Of a DNA stretch of 28,105 bases, positions 1-6,454 are shown piece by piece. The first letter of the stretch is position 1; every line of letters starts with the position of its first letter. The position numbers were made by a program, and so were the translations under genes. The notes beneath the pieces are model-generated. The model did not search any database. It was not told the origin of the DNA and was given only the letters and a program-made list of their open reading frames with translations. This DNA is from JAGTRP01 sp035255045 (GTDB lineage: Bacteria > Pseudomonadota > Gammaproteobacteria > Burkholderiales > Rhodocyclaceae): positions 1-28,105 of the forward strand of contig DATFAA010000012.1 in the NCBI GenBank assembly GCA_035255045.1, read 5' to 3'.

Positions 1-538
1 AGACGATCCCGCGCTGCGCCTTGTCGACGTCGTAGTCGCACTTCTGGAGCAGCTTCTGGATGATGTTTTCCACGTCCTCGCCGACGTAGCCAGCTTCGGT
101 CAGGGTGGTGGCATCGGCGATCACGAAGGGGACGTTGAGCAGCCGCGCCAGGGTCTGGGCGAGGAGCGTCTTGCCGGAGCCGGTGGGGCCGACCAGGAGG
201 ATGTTGCTCTTGGCGAGTTCGACGTCGTCGGCGCTGCGGCTTTGGTGACGCAGACGCTTGTAGTGATTGTAGACAGCCACCGACAGGATGCGCTTGGCCA
301 GTTCCTGGCCGATCACATACTGGTCGAGGATGCCGCAAATCTCCTTCGGTGTCGGCAAATCGGAACGACCGCCCTGACCCGATTCTTCCGGGACCTCGTC
401 GCGGATGATGTCGTTGCAGAGCGCGATGCACTCGTCGCAGATGAACACCGACGGGCCGGCGATGAGCTTTTTCACCTCATGCTGGCTTTTTCCGCAAAAC
501 GAGCAGTAGAGCAGTTTTTCCTGTCCACCTTTAGACAT
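1..538 (-). CDS. clpX: ClpX, ATP-dependent Clp protease ATP-binding subunit (partial, C-terminus outside window)
   Basis: AAA+ unfoldase that recognises substrates and feeds them to the ClpP chamber in the cytoplasm. Only the first 179 codons are present; the gene runs off the left edge. The N-terminus reads MSKGGQEKLLYCSFCGKSQH. The zinc-binding domain has Cys12, Cys15, Cys34 and Cys37 in the expected C-x2-C...C-x2-C arrangement. The Walker A motif GPTGSGKT lies at residues 117-124, followed by the family sequence ATTLTEAGYVGEDVEN. The start at 538 is fixed by the conserved N-terminus and by an AAGGAG Shine-Dalgarno a few bases upstream. It follows clpP after 31 nt in the tig-clpP-clpX order common in proteobacteria, so co-transcription is likely. 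Nothing in the visible part is abnormal. Confidence 0.97.
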   Translation of the reverse strand, partial: MSKGGQEKLLYCSFCGKSQHEVKKLIAGPSVFICDECIALCNDIIRDEVPEESGQGGRSDLPTPKEICGILDQYVIGQELAKRILSVAVYNHYKRLRHQSRSADDVELAKSNILLVGPTGSGKTLLAQTLARLLNVPFVIADATTLTEAGYVGEDVENIIQKLLQKCDYDVDKAQRGIV

Positions 539-569
539 CAATACTCCTTAGATTTGAGCCGCGTCGGCC

Positions 570-1199
570 TCAGGCGGGTTCGCGGCGGGTCAGAACCTTA
601 TCGATCAATCCGTATTCTGCCGCTTCTTCGGCGGAAAGGAAATTGTCTCGATCGGTGTCTTTCTCGATGCGTTCGAGGGGCTGGCCGGTGTGCTGCGCCA
701 TGAGGCGGTTGAGGCGATCCCGGATGGAAAGGATTTCCTTGGCGTGGATGGCGATATCCGAAGCCTGGCCCTGGAAACCACCCAGAGGCTGATGAATCAT
801 GACCCGGGAATTGGGCAGGGCGAAACGCTTGCCGGTGGCCCCGGCGGTCAGCAGGAAGGCACCCATGGAAGCGGCCTGGCCGATGCACAGGGTGGAAACG
901 TCCGGCTTGATGAACTGCATGGTGTCGTAGACCGACATGCCGGCAGTCACCGAGCCGCCCGGGGAATTGATATAGAAGTAGATGTCCTTGTCCGGATTCT
1001 CGGCTTCGAGGAACAGCATCTGAGCCACGACCAGGTTGGCCGTGGCGTCGTTGACCGGGCCGACAAGGAACACGACCCGTTCCTTCAGCAAGCGCGAATA
1101 GATGTCGTAGGCGCGTTCGCCGCGCCCGCTCTGTTCGATCACCATCGGGACCAGGCCCAGGGCCTGGGGGTCCCAGTTGCTTCCGTGTTGAATAGTCAT
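570..1199 (-). CDS. clpP: ClpP, ATP-dependent Clp protease proteolytic subunit
   Basis: Serine peptidase that forms the two-heptamer proteolytic chamber used by ClpX (and ClpA) in the cytoplasm. The protein is 209 aa, the usual length. The catalytic triad is at the same numbering as in the E. coli precursor: Ser111 in GQAASMGAF, His136 in VMIHQPLGG and Asp185 in DTDRDNFLSA. The oxyanion-region glycines lie in INSPGGSV (residues 78-84). The N-terminal stretch before about residue 15 probably contains the self-cleaved propeptide. An AAGGA ribosome site precedes the ATG at 1199. The gene lies 42 nt after tig and 31 nt before clpX on the same strand, consistent with one operon. Confidence 0.97.
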   Translation of the reverse strand: MTIQHGSNWDPQALGLVPMVIEQSGRGERAYDIYSRLLKERVVFLVGPVNDATANLVVAQMLFLEAENPDKDIYFYINSPGGSVTAGMSVYDTMQFIKPDVSTLCIGQAASMGAFLLTAGATGKRFALPNSRVMIHQPLGGFQGQASDIAIHAKEILSIRDRLNRLMAQHTGQPLERIEKDTDRDNFLSAEEAAEYGLIDKVLTRREPA

Positions 1200-1241
1200 G
1201 TCAGTCCTTGTCGGGTATCGGATGATGGTCGGTATTGTGCC

Positions 1242-2546
1242 TTAGGACTTCTTGCCCATCAGCTCGTCGAAGGGCACCGGCTTTTCGGAAACCTTGGCCT
1301 TGGAGAGCACCCAGTCGACCACGTTGTTCTCGATAACTACGCCTTCGACCTCAGACAGGCGCTGGGGTTGCGCGTAATACCAGCGGATCACCTCGTCCGG
1401 ATGCTCGTAGCTCTGGGCGGTTTCCTCCACCAGGGCCTTGACCTGCTCGGGCTTGGCTTGCAGATTCTCGGTCTTGACGACTTCAGCAAGAATCAGTCCC
1501 AGGGCGACCCGGCGGGTGGCCTGCTCGGCGAACCACTCGGGCTGGATGGGGAAGTCCTTCATCTTCATGCCGCGCTGTTCCATGTCCTGGCGGGCGGCCT
1601 GCATGAGGCGCTGCACTTCCATTTCCACCAGGGCGTTGGGCAGGCCGATGGGGTTGGCCTTGATGAGGGCGTCCATCACCTGGTCCTTGAGGCGGGCCTC
1701 GATGCGGCGCTTCACTTCGCGCTTCAGGTTGCCGGCGATCTCTTCCCGCATCTTGGCGACGTCGCCGTCGGCGATGCCCATGCTCTTGGCGAATTCGCTA
1801 TCGACTTCCGGCAGCTTGGCGGCTTGCACCTGCTTGACCGTGATTTCGAACTGCACGGTCTGGCCGGCCAGGTCCTTGGCGAAATAGTCTTCCGGGAAGG
1901 TCATGTCGAAGGTCTTGGACTCGCCGGCCTTCATGCCTTCCACCGCCTTCTCGAACTCGGGCAGCATCATGCCCTGGCCGAGGACGAAGGGGTAGTCGTT
2001 GGCCTGGCCGCCCTGGAAGGGCTCGCCGTCCTTCTTGCCCAGGAAATCGATGACGACGCGGTCTTCCTTGCCGGCGGCCCGGTCGCTGTCTTCATAGCTG
2101 ACCCGCTGCTTGCGCAGGATATCGATGGTCTGGTCGATCTCGGCGTCGCCCACTTCCAGGACGGGGCGCTCGACTTCGGCGCTCGACAGGTCGCCGGGGG
2201 TGAATTCCGGGTACACCTCGAAGACGGCGGAGAACTCCAGATGGGTGGTGCTCTCGGTGGTCTTCGGTTCGATGCGGGGATAGCCGGCGACGCGCAGATT
2301 CTGGGTGGTCACGGCTTCGCCGAAGGCGCGGTCCAGAGCCTCGGACAGCACTTCGTGACGGGCCTGATCGCCATATTGCTGTTTGACGATGCTGAACGGC
2401 ACCTTGCCGGGGCGGAAGCCCGACATCTTCATATTGCGGCCCATGCGCTTCAGGCGTTGGTCGACATCCTTCTCCACGTCGGCGATGGCGACGGAGAGGT
2501 CAATACGGCGTTCCAGATCGTTGGACTTAGCGGGGGTCGCTTCCAT
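1242..2546 (-). CDS. tig: Trigger factor, ribosome-associated chaperone / peptidyl-prolyl isomerase
   Basis: Chaperone that docks at the ribosomal exit tunnel and shelters nascent chains. At 434 aa it is close to the E. coli protein (432 aa). The ribosome-binding signature GFRPGKVP is at residues 43-50, as in E. coli. The central FKBP-like PPIase domain carries VVIDFLGKKDGEPF, YPFVLGQGMMLPEFEKA and VEGMKAGE, and is followed by the long helical C-terminal chaperone arms. The start at 2546 has a GAAGGAAA ribosome site upstream. A TAGAAT box on the minus strand at 2596-2591 could be its -10 element, but I see no convincing -35. It is the first gene of the tig-clpP-clpX operon and is divergent from tRNA-His. 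Confidence 0.97.
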   Translation of the reverse strand: MEATPAKSNDLERRIDLSVAIADVEKDVDQRLKRMGRNMKMSGFRPGKVPFSIVKQQYGDQARHEVLSEALDRAFGEAVTTQNLRVAGYPRIEPKTTESTTHLEFSAVFEVYPEFTPGDLSSAEVERPVLEVGDAEIDQTIDILRKQRVSYEDSDRAAGKEDRVVIDFLGKKDGEPFQGGQANDYPFVLGQGMMLPEFEKAVEGMKAGESKTFDMTFPEDYFAKDLAGQTVQFEITVKQVQAAKLPEVDSEFAKSMGIADGDVAKMREEIAGNLKREVKRRIEARLKDQVMDALIKANPIGLPNALVEMEVQRLMQAARQDMEQRGMKMKDFPIQPEWFAEQATRRVALGLILAEVVKTENLQAKPEQVKALVEETAQSYEHPDEVIRWYYAQPQRLSEVEGVVIENNVVDWVLSKAKVSEKPVPFDELMGKKS

Positions 2547-2642
2547 GAATTATTTCCTTCGTGACTACGAGCCGAAAAATAAAGCGAAAGATTCTACCAC
2601 GGCCGGCTAACTCGGCACGAGGCAGGTTTTGTGTCGAAGTGC

Positions 2643-2672
2643 TAGACAGGCGATGCGGATATCCTTTAGAAT
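2643..2672 (+). promoter_or_regulatory. Probable sigma70 promoter of tRNA-His
   Basis: TAGACA at 2643-2648 and TAGAAT at 2667-2672 are separated by 18 nt and resemble the -35 (TTGACA) and -10 (TATAAT) consensus with one mismatch each. Transcription would begin near 2679, about 38 nt before the mature tRNA, a normal leader length for RNase P processing. The stretch after the -10 (GCGCGCC) is GC-rich and could act as a stringent-type discriminator. The position relative to a certain tRNA is the main support. Confidence 0.6.
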
Positions 2673-2716
2673 GCGCGCCTCTTTCGATTGCCCGGCAACG
2701 AGTGGTCGAAACGGCG

Positions 2717-2792
2717 GCGGCGTTAGCTCAGTTGGTAGAGCACTGGATTGTGGCTCCAGGTGTCGAGGGTTCGATTCCCTTACGTCGCCCCA
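2717..2792 (+). tRNA. tRNA-His (anticodon GTG)
   Basis: A full cloverleaf can be drawn by eye. The acceptor arm pairs 2717-2723 (GCGGCGT) with 2782-2788 (ACGTCGC), including one G-U. The D arm is the usual GCTC-AGTTGGTA-GAGC. The anticodon stem CTGGA/TCCAG encloses loop TTGTGGC with anticodon GTG at 2750-2752. The T arm has loop TTCGATT. CCA is encoded at 2790-2792 and the discriminator is C (2789). The base before the acceptor stem, G2716, can supply the extra G-1 that marks tRNA-His; with it the RNA spans 2716-2792. It stands alone, with no neighbouring tRNA. Confidence 0.97.
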
Positions 2793-2849
2793 AAGAATTC
2801 CCAAGCAATCGGCTGGCCGCAAGTAATCACTGGTTAGCCGGTTGCCCTC

Positions 2850-2873
2850 CCTGCCCGACGCGGATCGGGCAGG
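2850..2873 (+). terminator. Hairpin downstream of tRNA-His, possible terminator without T-tract
   Basis: A 9-bp perfect stem (CCTGCCCGA pairing with TCGGGCAGG) closes a 6-nt loop 58 nt after the tRNA. No run of T follows, so it is not a classical Rho-independent terminator. It could protect or process the 3' trailer, or end transcription weakly. From 2793 to 3169, apart from this hairpin, I see no supportable gene. Confidence 0.35.
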
Positions 2874-3169
2874 CATCGAGTGATCCCTTGCAGTTGCCTC
2901 GCTGATCGCTCCGCAACATCCCCACTTGCCGTTGTTTCCTTGAAACCGTTGGTCGCCCATGGCTGATGCCCATTCCATCGTGCCGTCTATGATGTTGGAC
3001 TAGCACCGGCTGCCATGGATGTAGGTTGTCACCTGCTTTGACGAGGATCCACGCTGTAATTCCCTCGCGCCTTCAACCAATACCGGATCGGGAGGCGGCA
3101 GGGACGGGCATCTGGGGCGATGTAGGAACCGAATTTGCTCGTTTCCTGGCACTTCGTGCGAGGTGCAAT

Positions 3170-3319
3170 ATGAGGAAGCTAGCCTTGATCTTGGTAGTCC
3201 TGCTGTCTGGATGCGCTGCTGCTGGCAACTACGGCAGATGCGCGGACCGTAGCGGGTGTTCCGAACCCCAGTCGCTGATTGTCGATGAAGCGCTCCACAA
3301 TCGCCCTTTCGGCCCTTGA
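3170..3319 (+). CDS. Small predicted lipoprotein (49 aa), unknown function
   Basis: The product begins MRKLALILVVLLSGCAAAGN. It has a short basic N-terminus, a hydrophobic core and a lipobox L12-S13-G14-C15, so it should be exported, lipidated on Cys15 and anchored in the membrane. The mature part is only about 35 residues, with two further Cys in GRCADRSGCSEP. A GAGGTG ribosome site sits 4 nt before the ATG. I do not recognise a family. An upstream in-frame ATG at 3026 would lengthen the product but would bury the signal peptide, so it was not chosen. Transcription could run to the hairpin at 3468-3498. The lipobox and ribosome site make it more credible than a random ORF, but its size keeps confidence moderate. 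Confidence 0.5.
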   Translation: MRKLALILVVLLSGCAAAGNYGRCADRSGCSEPQSLIVDEALHNRPFGP

Positions 3320-3382
3320 CGTCGGGGCCGTGGAACTCCGGCACACCGTAGCAGCCCAACGATTGCCAGTTGGCTGAATCAT

Positions 3383-3413
3383 CGATCCTCAGGGCCGAAG
3401 GCCTTAAGGATCG
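3383..3413 (+). other. Imperfect stem-loop in the intergenic region (possible structured RNA element)
   Basis: The outer stem CGATCCT (3383-3389) pairs with AGGATCG (3407-3413). After a 2x2 internal loop an inner stem GGGCC/GGCCT closes a GAA triloop. There is no T-run after it. It lies between the small lipoprotein gene and the strong terminator at 3468-3498, so it is either in the 3'-UTR of that gene or in a small non-coding RNA ending at that terminator. Confidence 0.35.
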
Positions 3414-3467
3414 CTTCTGGTACGCCTCTCATTGTAGAGACCTCAAGTCATGGATTCGGCTTCTGGC

Positions 3468-3498
3468 AAAGCCCCTGGGTCCGACACCCGGGGGCTTT
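3468..3498 (+). terminator. Strong hairpin terminator between convergent genes (probably bidirectional)
   Basis: AAAGCCCC-T-GGGT pairs with ACCC-G-GGGGCTTT around a 5-nt loop (CCGAC), giving 12 Watson-Crick pairs plus one G-U. The flanking A-run and T-run (TTTCTCGT on the plus strand) give the A-tract/stem/T-tract form expected of a Rho-independent terminator that can work both ways. It lies 8 nt beyond the stop of the minus-strand gene at 3506 and about 150 nt past the plus-strand lipoprotein gene. Confidence 0.75.
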
Positions 3499-3505
3499 CT
3501 CGTAT

Positions 3506-3769
3506 CTAGCGGCTTGACGTCCTTCTGAGCAGGTTTTCCAGAACTTCTATGTCGGGAGCGAGCTTCGAGGCATCGAAGCTCTGGATGCCATTCAGCACGG
3601 CCAGCACTGCGGGTCCCACGGCCCATTCGACGGGCAGCAAGCAGAGGGCTGCCACCGTTAACACAAGCCAGAACAGGAAATTCCCGGCCTTGTCGTGGGC
3701 GGCTTCCTTCAGCTGTCGAGAGGTGGCGCCGCTTTTAAAGGCTGACCAAGCTGATCTCTGTATCTTCAT
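3506..3769 (-). CDS. Small predicted inner-membrane protein (87 aa), unknown function
   Basis: The product starts MKIQRSAWSAFKSGATSRQL. A charged N-terminal third (residues 1-32) is followed by a hydrophobic segment FLFWLVLTVAALCLLPVEW (about 33-51) that continues into a second apolar stretch AVGPAVLAVLNGIQSF. The C-terminus is charged. One or two membrane spans are likely. The start at 3769 is chosen because GGAGGAG lies directly upstream; an in-frame ATG 10 codons earlier (3799) lacks this. The gene ends just before the bidirectional terminator at 3468-3498, which supports it being a real transcription unit. I do not recognise a family, and its link to the EPS locus is unknown. Confidence 0.6.
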   Translation of the reverse strand: MKIQRSAWSAFKSGATSRQLKEAAHDKAGNFLFWLVLTVAALCLLPVEWAVGPAVLAVLNGIQSFDASKLAPDIEVLENLLRRTSSR

Positions 3770-4123
3770 GTCTCCTCCACCTACCTGGCATGGGAGCAAA
3801 ATTTAGCATTTCTGAAAGCCGAGGAAAGGTAGGTCGATACCCGCCCCGGGCAAGGGGCCGGACCTGGCGGCTAGGGTGGTTGCTGTAGCCAGATAGTCCT
3901 GAGAGCGCAGATCTTCCGCGGCAGGGCTGCAGGCGACCATCCCAGATCATCGGCGCGGCATGCGGTCTCAATAATGCGGCGCGGTGGTCGGCGGCGCCTC
4001 CCGTTTTCCCCCGATGGAAATCACCTATTCATACCTGCCTAGACGCCGCCGCTACTGTCCAGCAGCGCACCGAAAGGCATGCAATTGGGTAGTTTCCGGG
4101 CGAATACTTTTAGTTAGCATGGC
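3770..4123. other. Non-coding stretch before the EPS locus
   Basis: I see no gene with a credible start and ribosome site on either strand here. The last part (about 4080-4120) is more AT-rich than its surroundings, with ATACTTTTAGTTAG, and is the likeliest place for the promoter of the EPS locus. I could not find a -35/-10 pair with good spacing or a GG-N10-GC sigma54 signature that I would defend. Confidence 0.4.
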
Positions 4124-4171
4124 CTCCTCCCGATAGCCCTGTCGGGGTCATATACAGCCTGCATGGAGGAG
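4124..4171 (+). promoter_or_regulatory. Leader with possible Shine-Dalgarno-sequestering pairing before the EPS export gene
   Basis: CTCCTCC at 4124-4130 is the exact 7-base complement of the ribosome site GGAGGAG at 4165-4171, which serves the ATG at 4176. The 34 nt between them could form the loop. A competing small hairpin CCCGA/TCGGG (4129-4133 with 4142-4146) overlaps the anti-SD, so the two foldings are mutually exclusive. This would matter only if transcription starts upstream of about 4123. The pairing is visible in the sequence; regulation by it is inference. Confidence 0.3.
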
Positions 4172-4175
4172 AAAC

Positions 4176-4802
4176 ATGGCCAAGAATGCAAATGGTGTAG
4201 CAGCGGCGCTGACCCGATGGGCGGCCGCAGGAGCGCTTTCCGCCATCCTTGCCGGGTGTGCCAGCTACCCACCCGCTCCGCCCGCGGCAGCCTCTTCCGA
4301 CTACAACTACATTATCGGTCCCGGCGACGTGGTGAATATCGTCGTCTGGCGCAACCCAGAGCTGTCGATGACGGTGCCAATCCGTCCCGACGGCAAGCTC
4401 GCTTCGCCCCTGGTGGAGAACTTGACGGCCATCGGCAAGGATCCGTCGGCGCTGGCCAGGGAAATCGAGACCGCCCTCGGCAAGTACATCCGGGACCCGG
4501 TGGTGACGGTGGTGGTGACCCAGTTTGTCGGCCCCTACAGCGAGCAGATCCGTGTGGTTGGAGAGGCTGCGAAGCCGCAGATGCTGGCCTACAAGCAGAA
4601 GATGACCCTGCTCGACGTGATGATCGCCGTCGGCGGCATCACCGACTTCGCCGACGGCAACCGGGCATCCATCCTTCGTACCGCGGAGGGCGGCAAGCAG
4701 TACGGCGTGCGCATCAAAGACCTGATCAAGCGAGGTGATATCGCCGCCAATGTGGAAATGAAGCCCGGCGACATCGTCATCATCCCCCAAAGCTGGTTCT
4801 GA
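4176..4802 (+). CDS. Wza-like polysaccharide export lipoprotein, XrtA/PEP-CTERM locus type
   Basis: Outer-membrane polysaccharide export protein, the first gene of the EPS locus. The product is 208 aa, short compared with E. coli Wza. The signal peptide ends in a lipobox LAGC with Cys28. The polysaccharide-export domain follows, opening YIIGPGDVVNIVVWRNPELS (about residues 47-66), then a SLBB-like region from about 127 (IRVVGEAAKPQMLAY) and the closing MKPGDIVIIPQSWF. This matches the family known from exosortase-A EPS loci (named, from memory, PEP-CTERM exporter, TIGR03027). GGAGGAG precedes the ATG. It lies 74 nt before the chain-length gene. Its partner should be the next two gene products. 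Confidence 0.93.
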   Translation: MAKNANGVAAALTRWAAAGALSAILAGCASYPPAPPAAASSDYNYIIGPGDVVNIVVWRNPELSMTVPIRPDGKLASPLVENLTAIGKDPSALAREIETALGKYIRDPVVTVVVTQFVGPYSEQIRVVGEAAKPQMLAYKQKMTLLDVMIAVGGITDFADGNRASILRTAEGGKQYGVRIKDLIKRGDIAANVEMKPGDIVIIPQSWF

Positions 4803-4876
4803 TTTGAGCCGGTTCAATCCTGGCCGGAAGCGCCTCGGCGGCGCCGGCGAGACGACGCACAGCGAGAACAACGCCA

Positions 4877-6445
4877 ATGGATGATCTGATCCGACAAGCC
4901 TCGAGCACTCTGAGGGCCATGTGGAAGCATCGCTGGCTAGGTGTCACCGTCGCCTGGCTGGCCGCGGCGGTCGGGGCAGTGGCCATAGCGCTCTTCCCCA
5001 ACAAATACGAGGCTTCGGCCCGCATCTACGTGGACACCCAGTCCATCCTCAAACCCCTGCTGACGGGGCTGGCGGTGCAGCCCAACATCGAGCAGCAGAT
5101 CACGATGCTGAGCCGGACCCTCATCAACCGGCCCAATATAGAGAAGCTGATCCGGATGGCGGATCTCGACCTCGATAGCGACAGCAAGGAGGCCCGGGAC
5201 GCCCTGGCGGACAGCCTCATCAAACGTATCGAGATCAAGGGCGCGACGCCCCAGGCCCCGACCAAGGACAACCTGTACACGATCGTCTATCGCGACACCG
5301 ACCCGGAGAAGGCGAGGCGGGTCGTCCAGTCCCTGGTCTCCATATTTGTCGAATCCAGCCTTGGGGATTCGCGCAAGGACACGGACTCTGCCAGGAAATT
5401 CATCGACGAGCAGATCAAGGTCTACGAGAAGAAGCTGGAGACGGCGGAAAACCGCCTCAAGGACTTCAAGCTCCGCAACCTGGAGATCCAGCCGGAAGAC
5501 GGCAAGAGCATGGCGACCCGGCTCAACGAGATCGGCAACGAGCTCAACAAGTCCAGGCTGGAACTGCGGGAAGCGGAACAGTCCCGGGACGCCATCAAGC
5601 GCCAGCTGGTCGGCGAGGACCCGGTCCTCATGGACGCCGGCTCGGAGAACGGCATCGCCATTCCCGAGATCGACGGCCGCATCGACGCCCAGAAGCGCAA
5701 TCTCGATACCCTGCTGCAGCGCTACACCGACCAGCATCCGGACGTGGTCGGTACCCGCCGCCTGATCCGCGACCTGGAGGAGCAGAAGCGCCAGGAAGCG
5801 GTCGCCCGGCGCAAGGCCGCCGCCACCAATCCGTCCCTGGCCTTCAGCAACAATCCGGTCTACCAGCAGCTCAAGGTCTCCCTGGCCGAGGCCGAGGCCA
5901 ATGTGGCATCCCTGCGGACCCGGGCCGAGGAATACGAATCCCGCTACCAGCACGTCAAGGAGCTGATGAAGATCGCTCCCCAGCTCGAAGCCGAACTGGC
6001 CCAGCTCAACCGCGACTATGACGTGAACAAGAAAAACTACGAGGCCCTGGTGGCCCGCCGCGAATCCGCCGACATTTCCGGCAATCTCGACGCCGTGGCG
6101 GGGGTGGCCGACTTCCGGCTGGTGGATCCCCCCCGGGTCTCCCCCCGGCCGGTGGCACCCAACCGGCAGCTCCTCCTGCCCCTGGCGCTGCTCTTCAGCC
6201 TGGCCGCCGGGATGTTCGCGAGCTTCGCCGGCAGCCGGCTGCGTCCGGTCTTCTTCGACTCCCGGTCCCTGCGGATGGCTACCGGTCTGCCCCTGATCGG
6301 CAGCGTCTCGCTGTTTGAAACCGATGCTGCCAGACAGCAGGAGAAATCCGAGTTGAAACGCTTTTTCGTCGCTTCCGGCGGCCTGCTGATGGCCTTCGCC
6401 GCCGGGTCGGTCGTTTTGTGGGCGATGTCGCAAACCGTAGTCTGA
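4877..6445 (+). CDS. Wzc-like chain-length determinant, XrtA/PEP-CTERM locus type
   Basis: Inner-membrane polysaccharide co-polymerase that sets chain length and links synthesis to the Wza-like exporter. The product is 522 aa. A first membrane helix spans about residues 21-40, followed by the Wzz motif region (NKYEASARIYVDTQSILKPL). A long periplasmic part rich in heptad-like charged helices (about 170-240 and 290-395) ends in a Pro-rich stretch (VDPPRVSPRPVAPNRQ) just before the second helix (about 432-455). A third hydrophobic segment lies near the C-terminus (about 496-519). There is no kinase domain; the kinase is the separate next gene, 9 nt downstream. The family corresponds, from memory, to TIGR03007. 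The ribosome site before 4877 is weak. Confidence 0.94.
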   Translation: MDDLIRQASSTLRAMWKHRWLGVTVAWLAAAVGAVAIALFPNKYEASARIYVDTQSILKPLLTGLAVQPNIEQQITMLSRTLINRPNIEKLIRMADLDLDSDSKEARDALADSLIKRIEIKGATPQAPTKDNLYTIVYRDTDPEKARRVVQSLVSIFVESSLGDSRKDTDSARKFIDEQIKVYEKKLETAENRLKDFKLRNLEIQPEDGKSMATRLNEIGNELNKSRLELREAEQSRDAIKRQLVGEDPVLMDAGSENGIAIPEIDGRIDAQKRNLDTLLQRYTDQHPDVVGTRRLIRDLEEQKRQEAVARRKAAATNPSLAFSNNPVYQQLKVSLAEAEANVASLRTRAEEYESRYQHVKELMKIAPQLEAELAQLNRDYDVNKKNYEALVARRESADISGNLDAVAGVADFRLVDPPRVSPRPVAPNRQLLLPLALLFSLAAGMFASFAGSRLRPVFFDSRSLRMATGLPLIGSVSLFETDAARQQEKSELKRFFVASGGLLMAFAAGSVVLWAMSQTVV

Positions 6446-6454
6446 GGAAGACCT

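Noticed and set aside
690..2564. Very long plus-strand open frame opposite clpP and tig
   Set aside because: It is antisense to two certain genes and rich in Gly/Leu/His/Asp as expected of a shadow frame in GC-rich DNA.
2561..2978. Open frames across the tRNA on both strands, including the minus-strand peptide containing GDVRESNPRHLEPQSSALPT
   Set aside because: These are translations of the tRNA gene itself and its complement, a well-known source of false proteins. No ribosome site or family match supports them.
3033..3060. TTGACG ... TGTAAT as a promoter for the small lipoprotein
   Set aside because: The boxes are only 11 nt apart, too close for sigma70.
3140..3170. TGGCAC-like sequence near 3147 as a sigma54 promoter
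   Set aside because: The GG to GC spacing is 8 rather than 10 nt, so it does not meet the sigma54 pattern.
4110..4877. Minus-strand open frame opposite the export lipoprotein
   Set aside because: It is antisense to a certain gene, with shadow-type composition and no ribosome site.
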